Assembly: GCF_016135805.1 (NCBI RefSeq)
Contig: NZ_JADWOX010000014.1
Location: 62,001 to 126,000, forward strand
Length of the DNA stretch: 64,000 bases
Direction: 5' to 3'
Origin: Caulobacter hibisci
GTDB lineage: Bacteria > Pseudomonadota > Alphaproteobacteria > Caulobacterales > Caulobacteraceae
The translations under genes and the position numbers were made by a program. The notes beneath the pieces were generated by a model, which worked only from the letters and a program-made list of their open reading frames with translations, was not told where the DNA came from and did no database searches. This document shows, in pieces, positions 54,282 to 63,490 of the stretch. Every line of letters begins with the position of its first letter. Position 1 is the stretch's first letter.

Positions 54282-54887
54282 TCAGGCGAGTTCGGGGTCG
54301 GCGACGGGGGCGCAGTCGAAGCGATCGACCTGGCCGCCCATCAGGCGATAGACGGCGTCCTGCGGGACGTCCTGGGCCAGCGTGTCGGCGCGCGACAGCC
54401 CGGCATAGGCGCCGCGCAGCAGCCGGCCGGCGACGCCGTGGCTGACGACGATCAGGCGGCGCTGGCCTTCCAGAGGCTGGTCGGCCAGCCAGCCCGCGAC
54501 GCGGGCGGTGACGTCCTCGAAGGTTTCGCCGCCCGGTGCGCGGAACGCCCATTCGTAGCTGGCGAACAGCTCGGGATTGTCGCGACGGATGTCCTCGCGC
54601 AGGCGGCCCGACCATTCGCCGACGCTGATCTCCAGCAGGCGATCGTCGAAGCTCAGAGGCAGGCCGGTGCGCTCGGCGATGGCCTCGGCGGTGTGGCGCG
54701 CGCGGCGCAGCGGGCTGGCGACGATGCGCCATCCGTCCGACGGATCGCGCGCGACCAGATCGGCCAGCAGGTCGCCCATGGCCCGCGCCTGGGCCCGTCC
54801 AAAGGCGGTCAGGTCGGACTCCGTCTGGCCCTGGAAGCGGCCCTCACGGTTGAACGCGGTCTGGCCGTGGCGGCAGAGATAGATCAC
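54282..54887 (-). CDS. histidine phosphatase family protein
   Basis: 201 residues from GTG 54887, overlapping the preceding stop (GTGA). The phosphoglycerate-mutase-like fold has the catalytic RHGQTAFNREGRFQGQTES, IVASPLRRARHTAEAI, LLEISVGEWSGRL and the second His in LIVVSHGVAGRLLRG. It acts on a phosphomonoester in the cytoplasm, substrate unknown. It is inside the acyl-CoA dehydrogenase to 3-hydroxyisobutyryl-CoA hydrolase run. Confidence 0.92.
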   Translation of the reverse strand: MIYLCRHGQTAFNREGRFQGQTESDLTAFGRAQARAMGDLLADLVARDPSDGWRIVASPLRRARHTAEAIAERTGLPLSFDDRLLEISVGEWSGRLREDIRRDNPELFASYEWAFRAPGGETFEDVTARVAGWLADQPLEGQRRLIVVSHGVAGRLLRGAYAGLSRADTLAQDVPQDAVYRLMGGQVDRFDCAPVADPELA

Positions 54888-55282
54888 TTGGCTTCGAACC
54901 TGATTTTGCGTGCGGCCATCTCTTCGGCCAGGTAGTCCATGTAGGGCAACCCGAGATCGTCGTCCTGTTCGAACCAGTAGGCGGGGATGTCGCCCTCCAG
55001 GAGCGCATCCGCGACCCGGTTCATCGCCAGAACCAGAGCCTGGACGGAATCAACGCCGCCGGTCCGGTAGCTTCGGACCTGACCATCCGCCATCGTCATG
55101 GTCGTGCGGCAGAGCCAGCTTCGTCCCCAGGGCTGGGGCGTGAACCATCGGCAGAGCAGCGGCTGGGGACCACCATCGACGAGGATCTGGTAGGTGCGTT
55201 CGCAGGCGACGCCGGCCTCCAGCGGCGGCCCGTCCTCCTCGTCGATCTTCAGGAGATCGACGGGCGTCTGATCGTTGGACAT
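54884..55282 (-). CDS. conserved-type protein of unknown function
   Basis: 132 residues, acidic and soluble. Its text (CERTYQILVDGGPQPLLCRW, PWGRSWLCRTTM, GGVDSVQALVLAMNRVADAL) shows an alpha/beta domain with no catalytic motif I know. The overlap with the phosphatase start supports real translation and coupling. It follows the acyl-CoA dehydrogenase by 49 bases. Confidence 0.75.
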   Translation of the reverse strand: MSNDQTPVDLLKIDEEDGPPLEAGVACERTYQILVDGGPQPLLCRWFTPQPWGRSWLCRTTMTMADGQVRSYRTGGVDSVQALVLAMNRVADALLEGDIPAYWFEQDDDLGLPYMDYLAEEMAARKIRFEAK

Positions 55283-55331
55283 CGCGCTTCAGCTCTTCCC
55301 GGTCGGTTGATCGCCGGAGCCTACCGCATCG

Positions 55332-56471
55332 TCACTCCCGGAACATCTCGCGGGCGATGATCACCCGCATGATCTCGTTGGTGCCTTCAAGGATCTGGTG
55401 GACGCGCAGGTCGCGGACGATGCGCTCCAGCGGGTAGTCCTGGAGGTAGCCGTAGCCGCCGTGCAGTTGCAGGGCGTCGTTGGCGACCTGGAAGCCGACG
55501 TCGGTGGCGAAGCGCTTGGCCATGGCGCACAGCTTGGTGGCCTGCGGGTCCTTGCTGTCCAGAGCGTGGGCGGCGCGGCGGACCATCAGACGGGCGGCCT
55601 CCAGTTCGGTGGCCATGTCGGCCAGCTTGAACTGCAGGGCCTGGAAGTCCTTCAACGGCCGGCCGAACTGCTTGCGGGTCTCCAGATAGGCCTTGGCCGT
55701 GTCGAGGGCGAACTGGGCGCCGCCCAGCGAGCAGGAGGCGATGTTCAGGCGACCGCCGTCCAGGCCCATCATGGCGAAGCGGAAGCCCTCGCCCTCCCCG
55801 CCGATGCGGTTGGCGACCGGCACGCGGCAGTCGTCGAAATTGACCTGGGCGGTGGGCTGGGCGTTCCAGCCCATCTTGCGCTCGTTGGCCCCGAACGACA
55901 GGCCGGGCGCGCCCTTGTCGATCACGAAGGCCGAGACGCCCTTGGGGCCCTCGCCCCCGGTGCGGGCCATGACGACATAGACGTCCGACACCCCGCCGCC
56001 GGAGATGAAGGCCTTGCCGCCGTTCAGCACGTAGTGGTCGCCGTCCAGCCGCGCCGTGGTGCGCATGCCGGCCGCGTCGGAGCCCGAGCCCGGTTCGGTC
56101 AGGCAGTAGCTGGCGATCAGCTCCATGGTCGTCAGGCGCGGCAGGTAGCGCTGGCGCAGATCCGCCGAGCCAAAGCGGTCTATCATCCACGAGGCCATGT
56201 TGTGGATGGTGAGGTAGGCGGCGGTCGGCACGTCGCCGTAGCTGAGGGCCTCGAAGATGATCGAGGCGTCGAGGCGCGAAAGGCCGCTGCCGCCGACGTC
56301 GTCCTGCACGTAGATGCCCGCAAAGCCCAGGCCCGCCGCCTCGCGCAGCACGTCGACCGGGAAGTGCTTGTGCTCGTCCCACTGGGCCGAATGTGGGGCA
56401 AGGCGTTCCGCCGCGAAGCCCGAGGCCATGTCCTGAATGGCGCGTTGATCGTCGTTCAGCGCGAAATCCAT
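55332..56471 (-). CDS. acyl-CoA dehydrogenase, isobutyryl-CoA type
   Basis: 379 residues. It has [17 protein letters not shown] (FAD/substrate), [30 protein letters not shown] (block), [54 protein letters not shown] (blocks) with the Glu base region. The match to isobutyryl-CoA dehydrogenase fits the valine-catabolism genes downstream. It is the first gene of the leftward run. The 238-base gap 56472-56709 upstream holds its promoter and that of the divergent DUF2147 gene. Confidence 0.93.
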   Translation of the reverse strand: MDFALNDDQRAIQDMASGFAAERLAPHSAQWDEHKHFPVDVLREAAGLGFAGIYVQDDVGGSGLSRLDASIIFEALSYGDVPTAAYLTIHNMASWMIDRFGSADLRQRYLPRLTTMELIASYCLTEPGSGSDAAGMRTTARLDGDHYVLNGGKAFISGGGVSDVYVVMARTGGEGPKGVSAFVIDKGAPGLSFGANERKMGWNAQPTAQVNFDDCRVPVANRIGGEGEGFRFAMMGLDGGRLNIASCSLGGAQFALDTAKAYLETRKQFGRPLKDFQALQFKLADMATELEAARLMVRRAAHALDSKDPQATKLCAMAKRFATDVGFQVANDALQLHGGYGYLQDYPLERIVRDLRVHQILEGTNEIMRVIIAREMFRE

Positions 56472-56709
56472 GCGCCACTTCCTCCCATGCGGGGCATTTA
56501 CGCCCTCGCTTCTCGTTGATTGGAGGAGGTGCGCCGCCCGCGCCGCCCTGTCAACAATCGCGGCTGCCCAGGAAGTGTGTCAATCATATCTCAGTTGGCG
56601 AATTTGCATGCGGCGCCGCAGCGAAATCGGGTGCGAAAGGTCGCACCCTCCTTGATCCGAAACCTTCTCGGTATCAGATCACGCCCATCGGAGGCGTCGT
56701 CTCGGTTCC

Positions 56710-57150
56710 ATGCAAAAGTTCATTACCGCTTTGGCCGCGGTCGCGGCCCTGTTCACCTTTGTGTCCGCGCCTGCTCACGCCGAGAATCTCGGCGTGTGGC
56801 GCAACCCCAAGGACAACATCCGCCTGCACATCACCGACTGCGGCAAGAGCATGTGCGGTTGGGTCGTCTATGCCAGCCGCAAGGCCGAGGCCGACGCCAA
56901 GAAGAGCGGCTACGACACCCTGGTGGGCCAGCAGGTGCTGCGCGACTTCGCGCCCACCGGCGATGGAAACATGCGGGGTCGCGTTTTCGTTCCCACGCTG
57001 AAGGTGACCTTGAACGGCACGGCCGAATTCGTCGACGCCCGCACCATGCGCGCCAAGGGCTGCGTCCTGGGCGGCCTGTTCTGCAAGTCGCAGGTCTGGA
57101 CCCGCGTCGACGGCGTGCAACAGGCCCGAGCCGACAAGGCCGCCGACTAA
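56710..57150 (+). CDS. secreted DUF2147 protein
   Basis: 146 residues with a Sec signal (LAAVAALFTFVSAPAHAE). The DUF2147 domain reads LGVWRNPKDNIRLHITDCGK, MCGWVVYA, VGQQVLRDF, GRVFVPTLKVTLNGTAEFVD (block) and RAKGCVLGGLFCKSQVWTR. It has four Cys in the mature part, likely disulfides. It is a periplasmic beta-rich protein of unknown role. A small palindrome GCCCTTAAGGGC follows the stop. Confidence 0.88.
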   Translation: MQKFITALAAVAALFTFVSAPAHAENLGVWRNPKDNIRLHITDCGKSMCGWVVYASRKAEADAKKSGYDTLVGQQVLRDFAPTGDGNMRGRVFVPTLKVTLNGTAEFVDARTMRAKGCVLGGLFCKSQVWTRVDGVQQARADKAAD

Positions 57151-57213
57151 CTGGAAAGCCCTTAAGGGCCTTCCCGTCTTGCCTCGAAGGGCGGCGCGCG
57201 CGAAACCGTTCGC

Positions 57214-58218
57214 ATGACCGTTCCGCCCCTCGCCCCCTACCCCGCCTCGCGCCTGCGCCGTCTGCGCCAGGCCGACTGGACCCGCCGCCTGGTGCGCGAG
57301 AGCGAGGTCCGCCCCGCCGACCTGATCTGGTCGATGGTGGTGCACGAGGGCGAAGGCAAGATCCCCGTCGCCTCCATGCCCGGCGTCGAGCGCCTGAGCG
57401 TGGCGGAGGCCGCCAAGGCCGCCGTCCGCGCCCGTGACCTCGGCATCCCGGCCATCGCCATCTTCCCGCACATCGATCCGTCGCGGAAGGACGCCACCGG
57501 CTCGATCGCCGCCGATCCGGACGGGGTGATCCCCCGTGCGGTGAAGGCCATGAAGGACGCCGCCCCCGAGGTCGGAATCATGTGCGACGTGGCGCTCGAC
57601 CCCTTCACCGACCACGGCCACGACGGCGTGGTCGAGGGCGGCAGGATCCTCAACGACGCCACCATCGAGCGCCTGATCGAGCAGGGCCTGATGCAAGCCG
57701 AAGCCGGCGCCGACATCCTGGCCCCGTCCGACATGATGGACGGCCGCATCGGTCGCCTGCGCGGCGCGCTGGAAGGCCACGGCCATCACGACACCCTGAT
57801 CATGTCCTACGCGGCCAAGTACGCCTCGGCCTTCTACGGTCCGTACCGCGACGCCATTGGCTCGGCGAAGCTCTCGGCAGGCCAGGGTGACAAGAAGACC
57901 TACCAGATGGACCCCTCCAACACCGAGGAAGCCATCCGCGAGGTCGCCCTCGACATCGCCGAGGGCGCCGACATGGTCATGGTCAAGCCAGGCCTGCCCT
58001 ATCTCGACATCCTGCGCCGCCTGGTCGACGAATTCCGCATGCCCACCTACGCCTTCCAGGTGTCGGGCGAGTACGCGATGATCAAGGCGGCCGGGGCCAA
58101 TGGCTGGATCGATGAGGAGCGCGCCATCCTCGAAAGCCTGGCCGCCTTCAAGCGGGCCGGCGCGGCCGGCATCATCACCTACTTCGCGCCGTGGGCGGCG
58201 GAGAAGCTGGGTGCATGA
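57214..58218 (+). CDS. hemB: delta-aminolevulinic acid dehydratase (Mg-type)
   Basis: 334 residues. Schiff-base lysines lie in SYAAKYASAFYGPYRDA and MVMVKPGLPYLDI. The metal loop reads DVALDPFTDHGHDG, with Asp in place of the Cys of zinc enzymes, so it is the magnesium-type enzyme of alphaproteobacteria and plants. It joins two aminolevulinates into porphobilinogen. It heads a tight rightward operon with NUDIX, YaiI and arfB genes. Confidence 0.97.
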   Translation: MTVPPLAPYPASRLRRLRQADWTRRLVRESEVRPADLIWSMVVHEGEGKIPVASMPGVERLSVAEAAKAAVRARDLGIPAIAIFPHIDPSRKDATGSIAADPDGVIPRAVKAMKDAAPEVGIMCDVALDPFTDHGHDGVVEGGRILNDATIERLIEQGLMQAEAGADILAPSDMMDGRIGRLRGALEGHGHHDTLIMSYAAKYASAFYGPYRDAIGSAKLSAGQGDKKTYQMDPSNTEEAIREVALDIAEGADMVMVKPGLPYLDILRRLVDEFRMPTYAFQVSGEYAMIKAAGANGWIDEERAILESLAAFKRAGAAGIITYFAPWAAEKLGA

Positions 58219-58616
58219 GCGACCGGGTCCTCGACATCGTCACCGCCGTGATCCGCGACGAAGCTGGTCGCATGCTACTGGTGCGCAAGCGCGGCACGGC
58301 GATCTTCATGAAGCCGGGCGGCAAGCGCGACCCGGGCGAGGACGACCTGACCGCCCTGGCCCGCGAGCTCGACGAGGAGCTGGGCTGCCGGCTGGTCTCG
58401 GCGAGCCTGCTGGGCCGCTTCTCGGCCCTGGCCGCCAACGAGGCGGGCTTCACCGTGCGGTCGGCGACCTATTTGACTGAAGTCGAGGGCGAGATCGCCG
58501 CCCGGGCCGAGATCGAGGAACTGGCCTGGATCGACCCGGCCTCCCCGCCCGCCGGCCTGCCCCTGGCCCCGCTGCTGACCAAAGAAGTGCTGCCGGCCCT
58601 GCTGGCGAGGGCCTGA
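58215..58616 (+). CDS. NUDIX hydrolase
   Basis: 133 residues from ATG 58215, overlapping the hemB stop (ATGA). The Nudix box is intact: GGKRDPGEDDLTALARELDEELG matches Gx5Ex7REUxEExGU (block just over the box). It hydrolyses a nucleoside diphosphate linked to another group, substrate unknown. It is coupled to hemB. Confidence 0.93.
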   Translation: MSDRVLDIVTAVIRDEAGRMLLVRKRGTAIFMKPGGKRDPGEDDLTALARELDEELGCRLVSASLLGRFSALAANEAGFTVRSATYLTEVEGEIAARAEIEELAWIDPASPPAGLPLAPLLTKEVLPALLARA

Positions 58617-58647
58617 GACACGGCGAAAGCCGTGCTATAGGGCGGCC

Positions 58648-59109
58648 ATGACGACGATCTACATCGACGCCGACGCCTGCCCCGTGAAGGACGAGACCTA
58701 CAAGGTCGCGGCCCGCAACGGCCTGAAGACCTATGTCGTCTCCAACAGCTGGATCCGCGTTCCCGCCACGCCCGCCATCGAACAGGTGGTGGTCGACGCC
58801 GGCCCCGACGTGGCCGACGACTGGATCGCCGAGCGCGCCGGCCCCGGCGACGTGGTGGTGACCAACGACATCCCCTTGGCCGACCGGGTGCTGAAGGCCG
58901 GCGGCGCGGCGATCGCGCCCAACGGCCGGGTGTTCACCAACGACATGATCGGCTCGGCCCTGGCGTCGCGTTCGATCGGCGAGCACCTGCGCTCGATGGG
59001 CGAGGTCACCAGCGGCCCCAAGGCCTTCGGCCCGCAGGACCGCAGCAAGTTCCTGCAGGCCCTCGATCAGGCGGTCGTGAAGGCCCGCCGCGTGGTCGTC
59101 CCGAAATGA
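58648..59109 (+). CDS. YaiI/YqxD family protein (UPF0178/DUF188)
   Basis: 153 residues. It has IYIDADACPVKDETYKVA, VSNSWIRVP, VVDAGPDVADDWIAERAGPGD (block), VVTNDIPLADRVLKAGG and GRVFTNDMIG. The PIN-like fold with conserved Asp residues suggests a nuclease, but no activity is established. It overlaps arfB by four bases (ATGA). Confidence 0.92.
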   Translation: MTTIYIDADACPVKDETYKVAARNGLKTYVVSNSWIRVPATPAIEQVVVDAGPDVADDWIAERAGPGDVVVTNDIPLADRVLKAGGAAIAPNGRVFTNDMIGSALASRSIGEHLRSMGEVTSGPKAFGPQDRSKFLQALDQAVVKARRVVVPK

Positions 59110-59528
59110 TCGAGATCACCAGCTGGCTGCGGATCGACGAGGACGAGCTGGTCGAGAAGGCCGCCCGCGCCTCGGGCCCTGGCGGCCAGCACGTCAACAA
59201 GACCTCGACGGCGATCGAGCTGCGCTTCGACGTGGCCAACTCCCCATCCCTGACAGACGACATCAAGGCCCGGCTGACGGCGCTGGGCGGCAGCCGCATG
59301 ACCCAGGAGGGCGTGCTGGTGCTGTTCGCCCAGGGCCATCGCTCGCAGGAAATGAACCGCCAGGACGCCCGCGAGCGCCTGATCGAGCTGATCCGCCGCG
59401 CAACGGAAAAGCCCAAGCCCCGCCGCCCGACCAAGCCGACCTATTCCAGCAAGCTGAAGCGGCTGGAGGGCAAGACCAAGCGCGCCGGGGTCAAGTCGAT
59501 GCGCGGCAAGGTCCGGTCGGACGACTGA
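59106..59528 (+). CDS. arfB: alternative ribosome-rescue peptidyl-tRNA hydrolase ArfB
   Basis: 140 residues. The RF1-type GGQ motif is in RASGPGGQHVNKTSTAIELRF (block), and the basic C-terminal tail (RPTKPTYSSKLKRLEGKTKR and on) is the part that enters the mRNA channel. It frees stalled ribosomes on truncated mRNA; in Caulobacter the ArfB homologue backs up trans-translation. It is the last gene of the hemB operon. Confidence 0.95.
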   Translation: MIEITSWLRIDEDELVEKAARASGPGGQHVNKTSTAIELRFDVANSPSLTDDIKARLTALGGSRMTQEGVLVLFAQGHRSQEMNRQDARERLIELIRRATEKPKPRRPTKPTYSSKLKRLEGKTKRAGVKSMRGKVRSDD

Positions 59529-59543
59529 CCGCGCCGAGACGGC

Positions 59544-59807
59544 TCAGACGCCGACCGCCAGGATCGCGCCGCCGTCGTCTTCCTGGAAATTGAAGGTCTT
59601 TTGCCCCGCACCGACGGTGCGCACGGTGTCGCCGACCACGACGAGGCCAACGTTGTTCTGGATGATCTCGGTCGACTCAGGGCCGCCCACTTCCTGCACC
59701 CAAGTCCAGGAGACGAAGCGATAGCTGTGGCCGCCGGCCTCGACGGCGAAGCCCTGATCGCCCTCCGCCGCGGCGCGGACGTGTTCGAAAACCTGTTCGA
59801 GGGTCAT
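59544..59807 (-). CDS. small protein of unknown function
   Basis: 87 residues from ATG 59807. It is acidic and beta-rich: FEHVRAAAEGDQGFAVEAGG, YRFVSWTWVQEVGG, IIQNNVGLVVVGDTVRTV. No family is recognised and no signal is seen. It converges with arfB and lies 60 bases from the MarR stop on the same strand. Coding character is convincing but the function is open. Confidence 0.65.
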   Translation of the reverse strand: MTLEQVFEHVRAAAEGDQGFAVEAGGHSYRFVSWTWVQEVGGPESTEIIQNNVGLVVVGDTVRTVGAGQKTFNFQEDDGGAILAVGV

Positions 59808-59867
59808 GAGGTGAAGCTCCGATAGGCCTCCAGACGGCCGAAGAGCTTCACCTTGAGACGCATCACC

Positions 59868-60413
59868 TTAACCGGAGGTTGCGACCGCGAAGGCGGCCGG
59901 ACCGGCGCCGGACGGCAGCGGCGGACCGAACGAGAGAATCTCGTCCTTCCAGTCGGGTTCCGGGATCAGGCCGCCCAGCATCTTCTTCAGATAGAAGGCC
60001 AGGGCCGACTGCTCGTCGGCGCTCAGTTCCGAACAGGCTTCCTGGTGCAGCGGGGCAAGCTCGTCCCGGATGGTCTGCAACAGGGCCGCGCCCGTCGGCG
60101 TCAGCCGCACGACCACCTTGCGGCGATCGTTGGGCGCGCCACCGCGCTCGACAAGGCCGTCGCGGATCAAGCCGTCGATCGAACGGGTGAGCGTGGTGCG
60201 GTCGGCCGCCGAAAGCTTGGCCAGCCGCGTCATCGAACACTCGCCGAACCGGGCAAGCGATAGCATCGCCACCCACTTCGGAAACGACAGACCGTGACGT
60301 GCAACATGGTCGGCGGCCATGGCCCGCCGATGTTGCTCGGTCTGGTACATCAAATAACTCAAATAGCTGGGCAGGGGCATGGAACGCCCCTCCCTCAGGT
60401 CATGCTCTGGCAT
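59868..60413 (-). CDS. MarR-family transcriptional regulator
   Basis: 181 residues from ATG 60413. MarR winged helix: LSFPKWVAMLSLARFGECSM, TRLAKLSAADRTTLTRSIDGLI (block), GLVERGGAPNDRRKVVVRLTPTG (block with the wing DRR). No Cys sensor is evident in the core. The ligand is unknown, and no obvious efflux or enzyme target is adjacent. An earlier in-frame start is unlikely. Confidence 0.9.
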   Translation of the reverse strand: MPEHDLREGRSMPLPSYLSYLMYQTEQHRRAMAADHVARHGLSFPKWVAMLSLARFGECSMTRLAKLSAADRTTLTRSIDGLIRDGLVERGGAPNDRRKVVVRLTPTGAALLQTIRDELAPLHQEACSELSADEQSALAFYLKKMLGGLIPEPDWKDEILSFGPPLPSGAGPAAFAVATSG

Positions 60414-60558
60414 GGTGTCCCCCCGCGCCGTGCGTCTTGATCTCACAACCTCTGCTGTTGCGCAATCGCCGCGAGGTCCCTAGCCAACGCAGCGTTCACC
60501 ATCTCGCCAAACGCGGCCGTAGGACGGATGTTCCGTGCGTCGGAAAACCGCCAGGCGA

Positions 60559-61422
60559 TCAGTGGCGCGGCGCAGCCGGGGGCGCGGGCGGCGCGGGAGC
60601 CGCCGGCATGCTGGGCATGATGATGATTCTGCGCTTGCGCTCGCACGCCCGGACCGACAGGCCCGGCGGCAGGCGGGTGCTGGCGTCGCCGCAGGCTTCG
60701 TCCAGCTGGTCCTGGCTCAGGCCCTTGACGCCGCTGAAGTCCACCCCCGCCAGGCGCACGCCCGACAGGTCGGCGCCCTTGAAGTCGGCGCCGCCGAAGC
60801 TGCCGCCGCGCAGGTTGGAGGCGGTCAGCGAGGCGTTGCGGAACTGGGCCCGCTCGAACCGGCCGCCGGCCAGGTTGGAGCCGTTGATCTCGGCGTTGGA
60901 GAAGTCGGCCCCGCGGGCGTTCACGCCGGTCAGGTTCGAACCGTGCATCTCGGCGTTGGGCAGGCGGGCGTCGATCAGGCTGGCCGCTTCCAGGTTGGCC
61001 CCGTGCAGTTCGGCCGAGGTCAGGTCGGCGCGCGACAGGTTGGCGCTCTGGAAGTTGGCGCCGGCCGATTCCACGCCCGACAGGCGCGCCCCGTTGAAAT
61101 TGGCCTTCTGGAAATTGGCGGCGCGCATCTCGGCGCCGCGCAGGTCGGCCCGCGACAGGTCGGCGGCTTCGAAATTGGAGCCGAAGAACACCGCCCCGCG
61201 CAGGTCGGCGCCGATCAGGTTGGCCTTGGCGAAGTTGGCGCCGGTGAACTTGGCGCCGGTCATCTTGCGGCCGGCCAGATCGCAGTTGACGCACATCCCG
61301 CCCAGCGACACCAGGCGCGCCACGTCCTTGTCCTCGACAGAGGCCTTGGCGTGGGCCTGGCCGGCCAGGGTCGTCAGACCCAGGGCCAGGGCGGCGGCGA
61401 ACAACTTGCCCATGCGGGCCAT
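60559..61422 (-). CDS. exported pentapeptide-repeat protein
   Basis: 287 residues from ATG 61422. A signal peptide (FAAALALGLTTLAGQAHA) is followed by a CVNCDLAG start and roughly 30 A(N/D)LxX pentapeptides from about residue 50 to 225 (ANFAKANLIGADLRGA, ADLSRADLRGAEM), which form a right-handed quadrilateral helix. The C-terminal part has two Cys (DEACGDAS, VRACERKRR) and a Pro/Ala-rich end. Exported members have no known activity. Confidence 0.9.
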   Translation of the reverse strand: MARMGKLFAAALALGLTTLAGQAHAKASVEDKDVARLVSLGGMCVNCDLAGRKMTGAKFTGANFAKANLIGADLRGAVFFGSNFEAADLSRADLRGAEMRAANFQKANFNGARLSGVESAGANFQSANLSRADLTSAELHGANLEAASLIDARLPNAEMHGSNLTGVNARGADFSNAEINGSNLAGGRFERAQFRNASLTASNLRGGSFGGADFKGADLSGVRLAGVDFSGVKGLSQDQLDEACGDASTRLPPGLSVRACERKRRIIIMPSMPAAPAPPAPPAAPRH

Positions 61423-61627
61423 CGGCGGTCTCCGTGCGGTCAATAAGCGACCTTGCTGGTTACGGTTTGAGCCGCCGACCGCCGCAAGACCACTTAAATC
61501 GCGGTAATGACGGGGATTCGTCGCCCCCGTCGCCCGCCGAACGCTTGCGGCGATGGGCCACAAGCGTCCATCGCGTCAAACCGCCACGCCGGCGAAAGTC
61601 GCCTGACGGACCCCAGTTGGGCGGACC

Positions 61628-63409
61628 TCAGTAGAAGGTCACATCGTCGAGCTCGAACCACAGCTTGGCGCCGGCCGGACGTTCGCCCTCGACGCCCACC
61701 TCGATCAGGTCGGTCCCGCTCCAGGTCTTGACCGCGCCCTTGGTGGAGGCCGGAACGAAGGCCGAGAACGGCAGCGTCACCTTGGTCCATTGCGGGCCGG
61801 CCTTGACCTTGGCCTGCCAGCGGCCGCTCGCGGTGTTGAAGGCCACCACATAGGTCCCGCCGTCGCCGCGCAGGGCCAGGGACAGGCCCTTGAAGGCGCT
61901 GGCGTCGACAGGGACCACCGAGCCGCGGCTGAGCGGCAGCAGCACGCCGGCGGAGGCGTCGTCCTTGGCAGCCATGCGGGCGCCGACGCTCAGCACCTTG
62001 CCGCCGCCCTCGCGCTCGATGACCTGCGAGACCTCCAGGCTGCGGTCGCGGCCGCCGTCGAAGTCGTCGAGCCGCAGGGTGTCGAGGCTGGTACGGCCGT
62101 CGGCGCGTTCGAAGTCGTCGATCAGGGCTCCGGCCTTGGTCGCCGGCGGCGCCATGCGGTCGTTGGCGGGCGAACGGGTCGCGCCGGCGCCGAACGCGGC
62201 CGCGCCGTCGATGAACACCCGGTCGAGCTTGCGGACGTCGGCGATCACCTCCCAAGGCTTGCCGGCCACCAGCACGAAATCGGCGCGCTTGCCCGCTTCC
62301 AGCGTGCCGCGATCGGCGATCAGGTTCATGGCCCGGGCGCTGCCGGCCGTGCCGACGGTCAGGGCCTGGGCCGGGGTCAGGCCGGCCTGGACCAGCAGTT
62401 CCAGCTCGCGGAGGCTGGACGACCCATGCGGCGTGCCGGGCATGCCGGCGTCGGTGCCCAGGGCCAGCGGCACGCCGGCGTCGAACAGGGTCTTGGCGTT
62501 GGCCAGGGCGTAGCCGAACTTGGCGCGGGCCTGGCGGGCGCGCGGGCTGTCGGTATCGGCCGGCGGCTTGGCGCCCGGCTTGACCGGCTCGTAGACCGCC
62601 AGGGTCGGGGCGTAGGCCATGCCCGAGGCCTTGATGGCGGCGATCGTCTCTGCATCCAGCGGCGCGTCCTGCAGGCTGTGAGCGATGACGTCGACGCCGT
62701 TCTCGGCCGCGACCTTGCCGCGCTCGACGGTGACGGTGTGGGTCAGCACCTTGAGGCCGAACTTGTGGGCCTCGTCGGTCAGGGCCTTCAGGGTCCAGGC
62801 GTCCATGCTGGTGTTGTCGGGCGCGGAGCCATAGCGCCAGCCGTCGGTGAAGGCCTTGATGGCGTCGGGCTTGTAGGGGGCGATGGCGTCGACGGCGGCC
62901 TTGGCGCCCTCGGGGGTGTCGACCCAGCGGGTGGTGGCCTGGTCGGCCCAGTCGGCGCCGTGACCGCCCGGCGTGCTGATGCGGGCGACGAAATTGACGT
63001 GCGGCGCGGTCAGGGTTCCCAGCCACGCCCGCCGCGGCGCGAAGGATTCAGGCTGCTGGTGGAAGTCGTTCACCGTGGTGACGCCCGCAGCGACATAGGC
63101 GTCGGCGATCTTCGGGGTGACGGCCGGCACGCCGCCCGGGGTCCAGTGGGTGTGGACGTCGAACAGGCCGGGCAGCAGGGCCTCGCCCTTGGCGTCGATC
63201 ACTGTCGCGCCCTTGGGGACCTTGGCCTTGGGGCCGACGGCGACGATACGGCCGTTCTCGACCACCAGGGTCCCGCGATAGGGCGCCGCGCCCGTGGCGT
63301 CGAAGATCTCGGCGTTGATCACCGCCAGGGGCTTGGCCTGGGCCAGCGCCATGGAGGTGGAGAGAGCAGCGACGGCGAGGCCGCCGAGCAGGATGCGGGC
63401 GCGGATCAT
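61628..63409 (-). CDS. exported amidohydrolase with C-terminal CIA30-like domain
   Basis: 593 residues with a Sec signal (LAVAALSTSMALAQA). The amidohydrolase part has GLFDVHTHWTPGG (HxH), LTHTVTVERG, DVIAHSLQDAP and LALGTDAGMPGTPHGSS, ending near residue 410 with GKRADFVLVAGKPWEVI. A second domain of about 160 residues (LIDDFERADGRTSL, LEVSQV, VVAFNTASGRWQAKVKAGPQ, LWFELDDVTFY) looks like the CIA30/carbohydrate-binding-type beta sandwich. The substrate is unknown. Confidence 0.9.
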   Translation of the reverse strand: MIRARILLGGLAVAALSTSMALAQAKPLAVINAEIFDATGAAPYRGTLVVENGRIVAVGPKAKVPKGATVIDAKGEALLPGLFDVHTHWTPGGVPAVTPKIADAYVAAGVTTVNDFHQQPESFAPRRAWLGTLTAPHVNFVARISTPGGHGADWADQATTRWVDTPEGAKAAVDAIAPYKPDAIKAFTDGWRYGSAPDNTSMDAWTLKALTDEAHKFGLKVLTHTVTVERGKVAAENGVDVIAHSLQDAPLDAETIAAIKASGMAYAPTLAVYEPVKPGAKPPADTDSPRARQARAKFGYALANAKTLFDAGVPLALGTDAGMPGTPHGSSSLRELELLVQAGLTPAQALTVGTAGSARAMNLIADRGTLEAGKRADFVLVAGKPWEVIADVRKLDRVFIDGAAAFGAGATRSPANDRMAPPATKAGALIDDFERADGRTSLDTLRLDDFDGGRDRSLEVSQVIEREGGGKVLSVGARMAAKDDASAGVLLPLSRGSVVPVDASAFKGLSLALRGDGGTYVVAFNTASGRWQAKVKAGPQWTKVTLPFSAFVPASTKGAVKTWSGTDLIEVGVEGERPAGAKLWFELDDVTFY

Positions 63410-63490
63410 GGATTTCTCGTTCGCGGACGGCGCCCGTCGTGGACGCTCCGATCAGACGACGAACGACAAGCGCGAAACCCGCAGTCTTCG

